Under the pieces are notes generated by a model. It was not told the origin of the DNA, ran no database searches, and worked only from the letters and a program-made list of their open reading frames with translations. Shown here one piece after another: positions 13,498-26,500 of a stretch of 64,000 bases of DNA. Source of the DNA: Calliopsis andreniformis (Eukaryota > Arthropoda > Insecta > Hymenoptera > Andrenidae); NCBI RefSeq assembly GCF_051401765.1, contig NW_027480531.1, positions 558,001 to 622,000 of the forward strand, written 5' to 3'. Numbering within the stretch: the first letter of the stretch is position 1; the number at the start of each line of letters is the position of its first letter. A program made the translations under genes and the position numbers.

Positions 13498-14514
13498 CTC
13501 AATCCTCAATCATCAATCCTCAAACCTCAATCCTCAAACCTCAGCCCTCATCCTCAATCTTCAATCCTCAATCCTCAATCCTCAATCCCCAATCCTCAAT
13601 CTCCAATCCTCAATCCTCAATCTTCAATCCTCAATATTCAATCCTCAATCCTCAATCTTCAATCCTCAATCCTCAATCCTCGATACTGAATCCTCTATCC
13701 TCAACCTTTAATCCTCGATCCTCAATCCTCAGCCCTCAATCCTCAATTCTCAATCCTCAATCCTCAATCCTCAGACCTCAAACATCAATACTCAACCCTC
13801 AGCCCTCGTCCTCAATCCACAACGCTCAATCCTCGATCCTCAATCTTCAGCCATCAATATTCAACCTTCAATCCTCAATCCTCAGTCCTCAATACTCAAT
13901 CCTCAACCCTCAATGTTCAATCCTCAATACCCAATCCTCAATCCTCAGTCCTCAATCCTCAATCCTCAATCCTCAATCCTCAATCTTCAATCATCAATAT
14001 TCAATCTTCAATCCTCAATCCGCAGTCCTCGATACTCAATCCTCTATCCCCAATCTTTAATCCTCAATCCTCAATCCTTAATCCCCAATCCTCAATCTTC
14101 AATCATCAATATTCAATCTTCAATCCTCAATCCTCAATCCTCGATACTCAATCCCCAGTCCTCAATCTTCAATCCTCAATGCTCAATCCTCAATCCTCAA
14201 TTCTCAATCCTCGATCCTCAATCCTCAATCCTCAATCCTCAATCCTCAATACTCAACCATCAATCCTCAATTCTCAATACTCAATAGAATATACCGAATT
14301 CTCAGGATTCAATACTCAAACCTCAACCCTCAACCCTCAGCCCTCATCCTCAATCCTCAACCCTCAATCCTCAATCCACAACATTCAATCCTCAATACTC
14401 AATCTTCAATCCTCAATCCTCAATCCTCAATCCTCAATCCTCAATACTCAGTCATCAATCCTCAATCTTCAATACTCAATCGTCAATCCTGAGTCCTCAA
14501 TCCTCAATCCTCAA
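13498..14514 (+). repeat. Satellite segment without a close second copy
   Basis: Ordinary degenerate heptamers. I could not match the segment as a whole to another block, although it holds a marker core of the CCTGAATTC-like subtype at 14,286 (here ATACCGAATTCTCAGG). No gene or unique sequence is visible. Confidence 0.7.
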
Positions 14515-17500
14515 TCCTCAATCTTCAATCCTCAATACTCAATCCTCAATCCTCAATCCTCAATCCTCAATCCTCAATGCTCAATTCTCAAACCTCAATC
14601 CTCTATCCTCAGACCTCAAACATCAATGCTCAACCCTCAGTCCTCGTCCTCAAACCACAACCCTCAATCCTCAATCCTCAATCTTCAATCCTCAATAATC
14701 AATCTCCAATCCTAGATCCTCAATGACCAATCCTCAATCCTTGATCCTCAATCTTCAATCTCAAACCCCAGTCCTCAATCTTCAATCCTCAATGCTCCAT
14801 CCTCAATCCGCAATCCTCAGTCGTCAGTCTTCAATCCTCAATACTCAATCTTGAATCCTCAATCCTCAATCCTCAATCCTCAATCCTCATTCTTCATTCC
14901 TCAATACCCAATCCTCAATCTTCAACCCTCAATCCTCAATCCTCAATTCTCAATCCTCAATCCTCAGTCCTCAGTCCTCAAACCTCAATCCTCAACCCTC
15001 AGCCCCCATCCTGAATCCTCAATCCTCAATGCTCAACCCTCAATCCTCATTCCTCAGTCCTCAATCATCAATCTTCAATCCTCAAACCTCAATCCTCAGC
15101 CGTCAGTCCTCGTCCTCAATCCTCAAACCTCAATCCTCAATCCTCAATCTTCGATCATCAATACTCAATCTTCAATCCTCAATTCTCAATCCTCAATCCT
15201 CAATCCTCAATCCTCAATACTCAACAGACAACCCTCAACCATCAGTCCTCAATACTCAACCATCAAACCTCAATTCTCAATACTCAATAGAATATCCTGA
15301 ATTCCCATGGTTCAATACTCAATCCACAATATTCGATAATCAAATCTCAATCCTCAAACATAAATTCTCAACACACAATCCTCAACACTCAGTCCACTCT
15401 CTTCAATCCTCCATCTTCAATCCTCAATCCTCAAGCGTCAATTCTCAATCCTCAATCCTCAACACTCAATCATCAGTCCTCAAACCTCAACCCCGAATCC
15501 TCAATCCTGAATCCTCAGTCTTCAGCCCTCAGACCTCAACAATCAATTGTCAATCCTCAATCCTCAATAGAATATCCTCAATTCACAGTTTTCAATACTC
15601 AATCCCCATTCTTCAACCTTCAAATCTCAATCCGCAAACATCAATGCTCATCGCTCAACCCTCAACCCTCAGTCCTCAATCTTCAATCCTCAATCCTCAA
15701 TCCTCAATCTTGAATCCTCAATACTCGATCTTCAATCCTCAATCTTCAATTCTGAATCATCAATACTCAATCCTCAATCGTCGACCCTCAATCTCCAATC
15801 CTCAATCTTCAATCCTCAATCCTCAATCCTCAATCCTCAACCCTCAATCCTCAATCCTCAATACTCAATCCTCAATCCTCAATCCTCAATCCCCAATCCT
15901 CAATCCTCAATTCTCAATCCTCGATCCTCAATCCTCATTCTTCAATCCTCAATACCCAATCCTCATTCTCCAATCCTCAACACCTAATCCTCAATCTTCA
16001 ATCCTCAATCCTCAATCCTCAACTCTCAATCCTCAATCCTCAGTCCTCAGTCCTCAAACCTCAGTCCCAAATTCTCAACCTTCAATACTCAATCCTCAAT
16101 CCTCAATCCACAATCATCAATCGTCAATCCTCAATACTCAATCTTCAATCCTCAATCCTCAATCCTCAATCCTCAATCCTCAATCGTCAATCCTCAACCG
16201 TCAACGTTCAATCCTCAATACCCAATCCTCAATCTTCAATCCTCAATCCTCAATCCTCAATCCTGAATCCTCAATCCTCAATCCTCAGTCCTCAGTCCTC
16301 AAACCTCAATTCTGAATCCTCAATCCTGCATCCTCAATCTTCTGCCCTCAGTCCTTAACAAGCAGTTTTCAATCCTCAATCCCCAATAGAATATCCTCAA
16401 TTCACAGTTTTCAATACTCAATACTCAATCTGCAATCTTCAAACCTCTATCCACAAACATCAATTCTCATCACTCAACACTCAACACACAGTCCTCAATG
16501 TTCAATCCTTAATCCACAATTCTCAATCCCCAATCCTCAATCCTCAGACCTCAAACATCAATATTCAACCCTCAGTCCTCGTCCTCAATCCACAACCCTC
16601 AATCCTCAATCTTCAATCTTCAATCATCAATATTCAACCTTCAAACCTCAATCCTCAATCCTCAATCGTCAATCCTCAATCCTCAATCTTTAATCCTCAA
16701 TCCTCTATCCTCATTCTTCTATCCTCAACACCCAATCCTCAATCTTCAACCCTCAATCCTCAATCGTCAATGTTGAATCCTCAATACCCAATCCTAAATC
16801 TTCAATCCTCAATCCTCAAACCTCAATCCTCTTCCTTCAATCCTCAATACCCATTCCTCAACCTTCAATCCTCAATCCTCAATCCTCAATCCTCAATCCT
16901 CAATCTTCAATCATCAATCCTCAATCTTCAATCCTCAGTCCCAAATCCTCAATCTTCAATACTCAATCCTCAATCCTCAATCTACAATCCTGAATATTCA
17001 ATCTTCCATTCTCAATCCTGAATCCTCAATCCTCAATCCTCAATCCTCAATCATCAATCGTCAGTCTTCAATCCTCAATACTCAATTTTCAATCCTCAAT
17101 CCTCAGTCCTCATTCCTCAATCCTCAAACCTCAATCCTCAATCTTCAATCCTCAAGACTCAATCCGCTATATTCAATCCTCAATCCTCAATCCTCAATCC
17201 CCACTCTTCAATCCTCAATACCCAATCCTCAATCTTCAATCCTCAATCCTCAATCCTCAATTCTCAATCCTCAATTCTCAATCCTCGGACCTCAAACATC
17301 AATATTCAACCCTCAGTCCTCGTCCTGAATCCAGAACCCACAATCCTCAATCCTGAATCTTCAATCATCAATATTGAATCTTCAATCCACAATCCTCAAT
17401 CCTCAATCCTCAATCCTCAATCCTCATTCTTCAATCCTCAATACCCAATCCTCATTCTCCAATCCTCAATACCTAATCCTCAATCTTCAATCCTCAATCC

Positions 17501-17693
17501 TCAATCCTCAACTCTCAGTCCTCAATCCTCAGTCCACAGTCCTCAATCTTCAATCCTCAATGCTCAATACTCAATCCTGAGTACTCAGTCCTCAATCCTC
17601 AATCCTGAATCTTCAATCCTCAATACTCAAACTTCAATCCTCAATACTCAATATTCAATCCTCAATCCTCAATTCTCAATCCTCAATCCTCAA
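14515..17693 (+). repeat. 3,179-bp tandem duplication, copy 1
   Basis: This block is followed immediately by a second copy at exactly +3,179 (checked at 14,521, 14,701, 14,851, 15,029, 15,289, 15,569 and 16,770). I noted three substitutions between copies: 14,628 G to A, 15,492 C to A and 16,479 A to C. I walked the whole block in units: it parses as 449 heptamers and six hexamers (7x455-6 = 3,179). The hexamers are CCTCGT four times, CCCCAT once and CCCAGT once. The block includes two marker cores 280 bp apart (15,289 and 15,569) and a third at 16,388. Confidence 0.9.
15541..15690 (+). repeat. Marker module of the higher-order repeat (left-arm orientation, best copy)
   Basis: This is a run of about 20 unusually diverged units that recurs as a block. 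Its core reads AATAGAATATCCTCAATTCA. It is preceded by AACAATCAATTGTCAATCC and followed by TTCAACCTTCAAATCTCAAT, a CATCAATGCTCATCGCTC element and a run of CCTCAACCCTCAG type. It still parses exactly in 7-nt phase: AGAATAT is one heptamer with several substitutions. Copies of the AGAATAT core lie near 1,144, 2,392, 6,714, 7,799, 9,267, 11,150, 14,286, 15,289, 15,569, 16,388, 18,468, 18,748, 19,567, 20,686, 21,949, 26,271, 30,520, 31,702 and 33,171. One variant with GAACATCC lies near 30,801. Two subtypes exist: CCTCAATTCACAG follows in one, CCTGAATTC in the other. I see no function, only a marker of repeat ancestry. Confidence 0.88.
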
Positions 17694-20523
17694 TCCTCAA
17701 TCTTCAATCCTCAATACTCAATCCTCAATCCTCAATCCTCAATCCTCAATCCTCAATGCTCAATTCTCAAACCTCAATCCTCTATCCTCAGACCTCAAAC
17801 ATCAATACTCAACCCTCAGTCCTCGTCCTCAAACCACAACCCTCAATCCTCAATCCTCAATCTTCAATCCTCAATAATCAATCTCCAATCCTAGATCCTC
17901 AATGACCAATCCTCAATCCTTGATCCTCAATCTTCAATCTCAAACCCCAGTCCTCAATCTTCAATCCTCAATGCTCCATCCTCAATCCGCAATCCTCAGT
18001 CGTCAGTCTTCAATCCTCAATACTCAATCTTGAATCCTCAATCCTCAATCCTCAATCCTCAATCCTCATTCTTCATTCCTCAATACCCAATCCTCAATCT
18101 TCAACCCTCAATCCTCAATCCTCAATTCTCAATCCTCAATCCTCAGTCCTCAGTCCTCAAACCTCAATCCTCAACCCTCAGCCCCCATCCTGAATCCTCA
18201 ATCCTCAATGCTCAACCCTCAATCCTCATTCCTCAGTCCTCAATCATCAATCTTCAATCCTCAAACCTCAATCCTCAGCCGTCAGTCCTCGTCCTCAATC
18301 CTCAAACCTCAATCCTCAATCCTCAATCTTCGATCATCAATACTCAATCTTCAATCCTCAATTCTCAATCCTCAATCCTCAATCCTCAATCCTCAATACT
18401 CAACAGACAACCCTCAACCATCAGTCCTCAATACTCAACCATCAAACCTCAATTCTCAATACTCAATAGAATATCCTGAATTCCCATGGTTCAATACTCA
18501 ATCCACAATATTCGATAATCAAATCTCAATCCTCAAACATAAATTCTCAACACACAATCCTCAACACTCAGTCCACTCTCTTCAATCCTCCATCTTCAAT
18601 CCTCAATCCTCAAGCGTCAATTCTCAATCCTCAATCCTCAACACTCAATCATCAGTCCTCAAACCTCAACACCGAATCCTCAATCCTGAATCCTCAGTCT
18701 TCAGCCCTCAGACCTCAACAATCAATTGTCAATCCTCAATCCTCAATAGAATATCCTCAATTCACAGTTTTCAATACTCAATCCCCATTCTTCAACCTTC
18801 AAATCTCAATCCGCAAACATCAATGCTCATCGCTCAACCCTCAACCCTCAGTCCTCAATCTTCAATCCTCAATCCTCAATCCTCAATCTTGAATCCTCAA
18901 TACTCGATCTTCAATCCTCAATCTTCAATTCTGAATCATCAATACTCAATCCTCAATCGTCGACCCTCAATCTCCAATCCTCAATCTTCAATCCTCAATC
19001 CTCAATCCTCAATCCTCAACCCTCAATCCTCAATCCTCAATACTCAATCCTCAATCCTCAATCCTCAATCCCCAATCCTCAATCCTCAATTCTCAATCCT
19101 CGATCCTCAATCCTCATTCTTCAATCCTCAATACCCAATCCTCATTCTCCAATCCTCAACACCTAATCCTCAATCTTCAATCCTCAATCCTCAATCCTCA
19201 ACTCTCAATCCTCAATCCTCAGTCCTCAGTCCTCAAACCTCAGTCCCAAATTCTCAACCTTCAATACTCAATCCTCAATCCTCAATCCACAATCATCAAT
19301 CGTCAATCCTCAATACTCAATCTTCAATCCTCAATCCTCAATCCTCAATCCTCAATCCTCAATCGTCAATCCTCAACCGTCAACGTTCAATCCTCAATAC
19401 CCAATCCTCAATCTTCAATCCTCAATCCTCAATCCTCAATCCTGAATCCTCAATCCTCAATCCTCAGTCCTCAGTCCTCAAACCTCAATTCTGAATCCTC
19501 AATCCTGCATCCTCAATCTTCTGCCCTCAGTCCTTAACAAGCAGTTTTCAATCCTCAATCCCCAATAGAATATCCTCAATTCACAGTTTTCAATACTCAA
19601 TACTCAATCTGCAATCTTCAAACCTCTATCCACAAACATCAATTCTCATCACTCAACCCTCAACACACAGTCCTCAATGTTCAATCCTTAATCCACAATT
19701 CTCAATCCCCAATCCTCAATCCTCAGACCTCAAACATCAATATTCAACCCTCAGTCCTCGTCCTCAATCCACAACCCTCAATCCTCAATCTTCAATCTTC
19801 AATCATCAATATTCAACCTTCAAACCTCAATCCTCAATCCTCAATCGTCAATCCTCAATCCTCAATCTTTAATCCTCAATCCTCTATCCTCATTCTTCTA
19901 TCCTCAACACCCAATCCTCAATCTTCAACCCTCAATCCTCAATCGTCAATGTTGAATCCTCAATACCCAATCCTAAATCTTCAATCCTCAATCCTCAAAC
20001 CTCAATCCTCTTCCTTCAATCCTCAATACCCATTCCTCAACCTTCAATCCTCAATCCTCAATCCTCAATCCTCAATCCTCAATCTTCAATCATCAATCCT
20101 CAATCTTCAATCCTCAGTCCCAAATCCTCAATCTTCAATACTCAATCCTCAATCCTCAATCTACAATCCTGAATATTCAATCTTCCATTCTCAATCCTGA
20201 ATCCTCAATCCTCAATCCTCAATCCTCAATCCTCAATCCTCAATCCTCAATCCTCATTCTTCAATCCTCAATACCCAATCCTCATTCTCCAATCCTCAAT
20301 ACCTAATCCTCAATCTTCAATCCTCAATCCTCAATCCTCAACTCTCAGTCCTCAATCCTCAGTCCACAGTCCTCAATCTTCAATCCTCAATGCTCAATAC
20401 TCAATCCTGAGTACTCAGTCCTCAATCCTCAATCCTGAATCTTCAATCCTCAATACTCAAACTTCAATCCTCAATACTCAATATTCAATCCTCAATCCTC
20501 AATTCTCAATCCTCAATCCTCAA
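17694..20523 (+). repeat. 3,179-bp tandem duplication, copy 2 (349-bp deletion)
   Basis: This copy matches copy 1 at +3,179 until about 20,200. Between 20,200 and 20,255 it lacks 349 bp present between 17,021 and 17,425. The deleted length equals 50 units including one hexamer (the CCTCGT near 17,320), so the deletion removed whole units. It shares the private variant CCTGAATCTTC with copy 1 (17,605 and about 20,434), which confirms direct descent. After about 20,523 it passes into block A copy 2. Confidence 0.88.
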
Positions 20524-23500
20524 TCCTCAATCATCAATCCTCAATCTTCAATACTCAATCCTCAATACTCAATCCTCAATCCTCAATCCTCAATCGTCAA
20601 ACCTCAATCTTCAATACTCGATCCTCAATCTTCAATCCTCAGTCCTGTATACTCAACCATCTATCCTCAATTCTCAATACTCAATAGAATATCCTGAATT
20701 CTCGGGATTCAATACTCAAACCTCAATCCTCAACCCTCAGCCCTCGTCCTCCATCCTCAATCCTCAATCCTCAATCCTCAATCTTGAATCCTCAATACTC
20801 AATCTTCAATCCTCAATCCTCAATCCTCAATCTTCAACACAATCCACAGTCATGAATACTCAATCTTCAATACTCAATCCTCAATCCTCAATCCCCAATC
20901 CTCAATCCTCAATCCTCAATCCTCAATCCTCAATCCTCAATCCTCAATCCTCAATCCTCAATCCTCAGTCATCAATCCTCAATCTTCAATACTCAATCGT
21001 CAATCCTAAGTCCTCAATCCTCAATCCTCAATCCTCGTTCCTCAAACCTCAATCCTCAATCCTCAGTCTTCATCCTCAATTCTCAATTCTCAATCCTCAG
21101 TCCTCAATCCCCAATCTTCCATCCTCAATAATCAATCTCCAATCCTAGATACTCAATCCCCAATCCTCAGTCCTTAATCCTCAATCTTCAATCCTCAATC
21201 CACTGTCCTCAATCTTCAATCCTCAATGCTCAATCCTCAATCCTCAATCCTCAGTCCTCAATCCTCAATCCTCAATTCTCAATCCTCAATCCTCAATCTT
21301 CAATGCTCAATACTCAATCCTCAATCCTCAATACTCAATCCTCAATCCTCAATCCTCAATCCCCAATCCTCAATCCTCAATTCTCAATCCTCGATCCTCA
21401 ATCCTCATTCTTCAATCCTCAATACCCAATCCTCATTCTCCAATCCTCAATACCTAATCCTCAATCTTCAATCCTCAATCCTCAATCCTCAACTCTCAAT
21501 CCTCAATCCTCAGTCCTCAGTCCTCAAACCTCAGTCCCAAATTCTCAACCTTCAATACTCAATCCTCAATCCTCAATCTTCAACCCTCAATACTCAATCT
21601 ACAATCCTCAATACTCGGTCCTCAATCCTCAATCTTCAATCACCAATCCGCAATCCTCAATCCACAATCATCAATCGTCAATCCTCAATACTCAATCTTC
21701 AATCCTCAATCCTCAATCCTCAATCCTCAATCCTCAATCGTCAATCCTCAACCGTCAACATTCAATCCTCAATACCCAATCCTCAATCTTCAATCCTCAA
21801 TCCTCAATCCTCAATCCTCAATCCTCAATCCTCAATCCTCAATCCTCAGTCCTCAGTACTCAAACCTCAATTCTGAATCCTCAATCCTGCATCCTCAATC
21901 TTCTGCCCTCAGTCCTTAACAAGCAGTTTTCAATCCTCAATCCCCAATAGAATATCCTCAATTCACAGTTTTCAATACTCAATACTCAATCTGCAATCTT
22001 CAAACCTCTATCCACAAACATCAATTCTCATCACTCAACCCTCAACACACAGTCCTCAATGTTCAATCCTTAATCCACAATTCTCAATCCTCAATCCTCA
22101 ATCCTCAGACCTCAAACATCAATATTCAACCCTCAGTCCTCGTCCTCAATCCACAACCCTCAATCCTCAATCTTCAATCTTCAATCATCAATATTCAATC
22201 TTCAAACCTCAATCCTCAATCCTCAATCGTCAATCCTCAATCCTCAATCTTTAATCCTCAATCCTCTATCCTCATTCTTCTATCCTCAACACCCAATCCT
22301 CAATCTTCAACCCTCAATCCTCAATCGTCAATGTTGAATCCTCAATACCCAATCCTAAATCTTCAATCCTCAATCCTCAAACCTCAATCCTCTTTCTTCA
22401 ATCCTCAATACCCATTCCTCAACCTTCAATCCTCAATCCACAATCCTCAATCCTCAATCCTCAATCTTCAATCATCAATCCTCAATCTTCAATCCTCAGT
22501 CCCAAATCCTCAATCTTCAATACTCAATCCTCAATCCTCAATCTACAATCCTGAATATTCAATCTTCCATTCTCAATCCTGAATCCTCAATCCTCAATCC
22601 TCAATCCTCAATCATCAACCGTCAGTCTTCAATCCTCAATACTCAATTTTCAATCCTCAATTCTCAATCCTCAATCGTCAACCCTCAATCTTCAATCCTC
22701 AATACTCGATCTTCAATACTCAATCCTCAATCCTCAATCCTCAATCCTCAATCCTCATTTTTCAATCCTCAATACCCAATCCTCAACCTTCAATCCTCAA
22801 TACTCGATCCTCAATTCACAATCCTCAATCCTCAATCCTCAATCCTTAACCGTCAGACCTCATCCTCAATCCTCAATACTCAATCTTCAATCCTCAATCC
22901 TCAATCCTCAATACTCAATCTTCGATCCTCAATCCTCGTTCCTCAAACCTCAATCCTCAATCCTCCGACTTCATCCTCAATTCTCAATTCTCAATCCTCA
23001 GTCCTCAATCCCCAATCTTCAATCCTCAATAATCAATCTCCAATCCTAGATACTCAATCCCCAATTCTCAATTCTTAATACTCAACCTTCAATCCTCAAT
23101 CCCCTGTCCTCAATCTTCAATCCTCAATGCTCAATCCTCAATCCTCAATGATCAGTCCTCAATCCTCAATCCTCAATCCTCAATCCTCAATCCTCAATCT
23201 TCAATGCTCAATACTCAATCCTCATTCCTCAGTCCTCAATCCCCAATCTTCAATCCTCAATAATCAATCTCCAATCCTAGATACTCAATCCCCAATTCTC
23301 AATTCTTAATACTCAACCTTCAATCCTCAATCCCCTGTCCTCAATCTTCAATCCTCAATGCTCAATCCTCAATCCTCAATCCTCAATCCTCAATCCTCAT
23401 TCCTCAAACCTCAATCCACAACCCTCAGTCCTCATCCTCAATTCTCAATTCTACATACTCAATCCTCAATCCTCAATCTTCAATCCTCAATAATCAATTT

Positions 23501-26500
23501 TCAATCCTCAATCCTCAATACTCAGTCATCAATCCACAATCTTCAATACACAATCCACAATCCTCACTCCTCTATCCTCAATCCTCAACCCTCAGTCCTC
23601 AATCCTCAATCCTCAGTCCTTAATGATCAATCCTCAATCCTGAATCTTCAATCCTCAATACTCAATCTTCAATCCTAAATCCTCAATCCTCAATCCTCAA
23701 CCCTCACTCTTCACTCCTCAGTACCCATTCCTCAATCTTCAACCGTCAATCGTCAATCCTCAATCCTCAATCCTCAATCCTCATTCTTCAATCCTGAATA
23801 CCCAATCCTCAATCTTCAATCCTCAATCCTCAATCCTCAATTCTCAATCCTCAATCCTCAATCTTCAATCCTCAATAATCAATTTTCAATCCTCAATCCT
23901 CAATACTCAGTCATCAATCCTCAATCTTCAATACTCAATCCTCAATCCACAATCCTCTATCCTCAATCCTCAACCCTCAGTCCTCATTACCAGTTCTCAA
24001 TTCTCAATCCTCAATCCTCAATCCTCAATCCTCAGTCCTTAATGATCAATCCTCAATCCTCAATCTTCAATCCTCAATACTCAATCTTCAATCCTCAATC
24101 ATCAATCCTCAATCCTCAATCTTCAATCCTCAATCCTGAGTCCTCTATCCTCAATCCTCATTCTTCAATCCTCAATGCCCAATCCTCAATCTTCAATCCT
24201 CAATCCTCAATCCTCAATTCTCAATCCTCAATCCTCAGTCATCAGTCCTCAAACCTCAATCCTCAACCCTCAGCCCTCGTCCTCAATCCTCAATCCTCAA
24301 TCCTCAGACCTCAATGATCAATCCTCAATCCTCAATCTTCAATCCTCAATACTCAATCTTCAATCCTCAATCCTCAATCGTCAATCTTCAGTCCTCAATC
24401 CACAATCCTCAATCCTCAATCTTCAATCCTCAAGACTCAATCTTCAATCCTCGATCCTCAATCCTCAATCCTCAATACTCAATCCTCAATCCGCAATCCT
24501 CAATCTTCAATCCTCAGTACTCAATCCTCAATCCTTAATCGTCAATATTCAAACCACAATCCACAATCCTCAATCTTCAATCCTCAATCCTCAATCCTCA
24601 ATCTTCAATCCTCAATCTTCAATCCTCAATACTCAATCTTCAATCCTCAATCATCAATCCTCAATCCTCAATCTTCAATCCTCAATCCTCAATCCTCAAT
24701 CCTCAATCCTCATTCATCAATCCTCAATGCCCAATCCTCAATCTTCAATCCTCAATCCTCAATCCTCAATCCTCAATCCTCAATCCCCAATGCTCAATCT
24801 TCAATCCTCAATACTCAAACTTCAGTCCTCAATGCTCAATTCACAATCCTCAATACTCAACCCTCAATCGTCAATCCTCAATCCCCAATCCTCAATCTTC
24901 AATCCTCAATCTTCAATCCTCAATCCTCAATCCTCAATCCTCAACCATCAATCCGCAATCTTCAATACTCAATCCTCAATCCTCAATCCTCAATCCTCGA
25001 TTCTCAATCCTCAATCCTCAATCCTCAGTCCTCAAACGTCAATTCTCAACCCTCAGTCCTCGTCCTCAATCCACAACACTCAATCCTCAATCCTCAATCT
25101 TCAATCATCAATATACAATCTTCAATCCTCAATCCTCAATCATCAATCCTCAAACCTCAATCCTCAAACCTCAGCCCTCATCCTCAATCTTCAATCCTCA
25201 ATCCCCAATCCTCAATCTCAAATCCTCAATACTCAATCTTCAATCCTCAATCCTCAATCCTCAATCCTCAATCCTCAATCCTCAATCGTCAGTCTTCAAT
25301 CCTCAATACCCAACCTTCAATCCTCAATCTTCAATCCTCAATACTCAATCTTCAATCCTCAATCATCAATCCTCAATCCTCAATCTTCAATCCTCAATCC
25401 TCAATCCTCAAACCTCAATCCTCGTTCATCAATCCTCAATGCCCAATCCTCAATCTTCAATCCTCAATCCTCAATCCTGAATTCTCAATCCTCAATCTTC
25501 AGTCATCAGTCCTCAAACCTCAATCCTCAACCCTCAGCCCTCATCCTCAATCCTCAATCCTCAATCCCCAATGCTCAATCTTCAATCCTCAATACTCAAA
25601 CTTCAGTCCTCAATGCTCAATTCAAAATCCTCAATACTCAACCCTCAATCGTCAATCCTCAATCCCCAATGCTCAATCTTCAATCCTCAATCCTCAATCC
25701 TCAATCCTCAATCCTCAATCCTCAACCATCAATCCTCAATCTTCAATACTCAATCCTCAATCCTCAATCCTCAATCCTCGATTCTCAATCCTCAATCCTC
25801 AATCCTCAGTCCTCAAACGTCAATTCTCAACCCTCAGTCCTCGTCCTCAATCCACAACACTCAATCCTCAATCCTCAATCTTCAATCATCAATATACAAT
25901 CTTCAATCTTCAATCCTCAATCATCAATCCTCAAACCTCAATCCTCAAACCTCAGCCCTCATCCTCAATCTTCAATCCTCAATCCTCAATCCTCAATCCC
26001 CAATCCTCAATCTCCAATCCTCAATACTCAATCTTCAATCCTCAATCCTCAATCCTCAATCCTCAATCCTCAATCCTCAATCGTCAGTCTTCAATCCTCA
26101 ATACCCAATCTTCAATCCTCAATCTTCAATCCTCAATCCTCAATCCTCAATACTCAATCTTCGATCCTCAATCCTTAGTCCTCAAACCTCAATTCTCAAT
26201 CCTCAATCCTGAATCCTCAATCTTCAGACCTCAGTCATCAACAATCAGTTGTCAATCCTCAATCCTCAATAGAATATCCTCAATTCAAAGTTTTCAATAC
26301 TCAATACTCAATCTGCAATCTTCAAATCTCTATCCACAAACATCAATTCTCATCACTCAACCCTCAACACTCAGTCCTCAATGTTCAATCCTCAATTATC
26401 AATTCCCAATCTTCAATCCTCAATACTGAACCTTCAATCCTCAATCCTCAATCCTCAATCCTCAGTCCTCCGACCTCAAATCTCAATCCTGAATCCTCAA

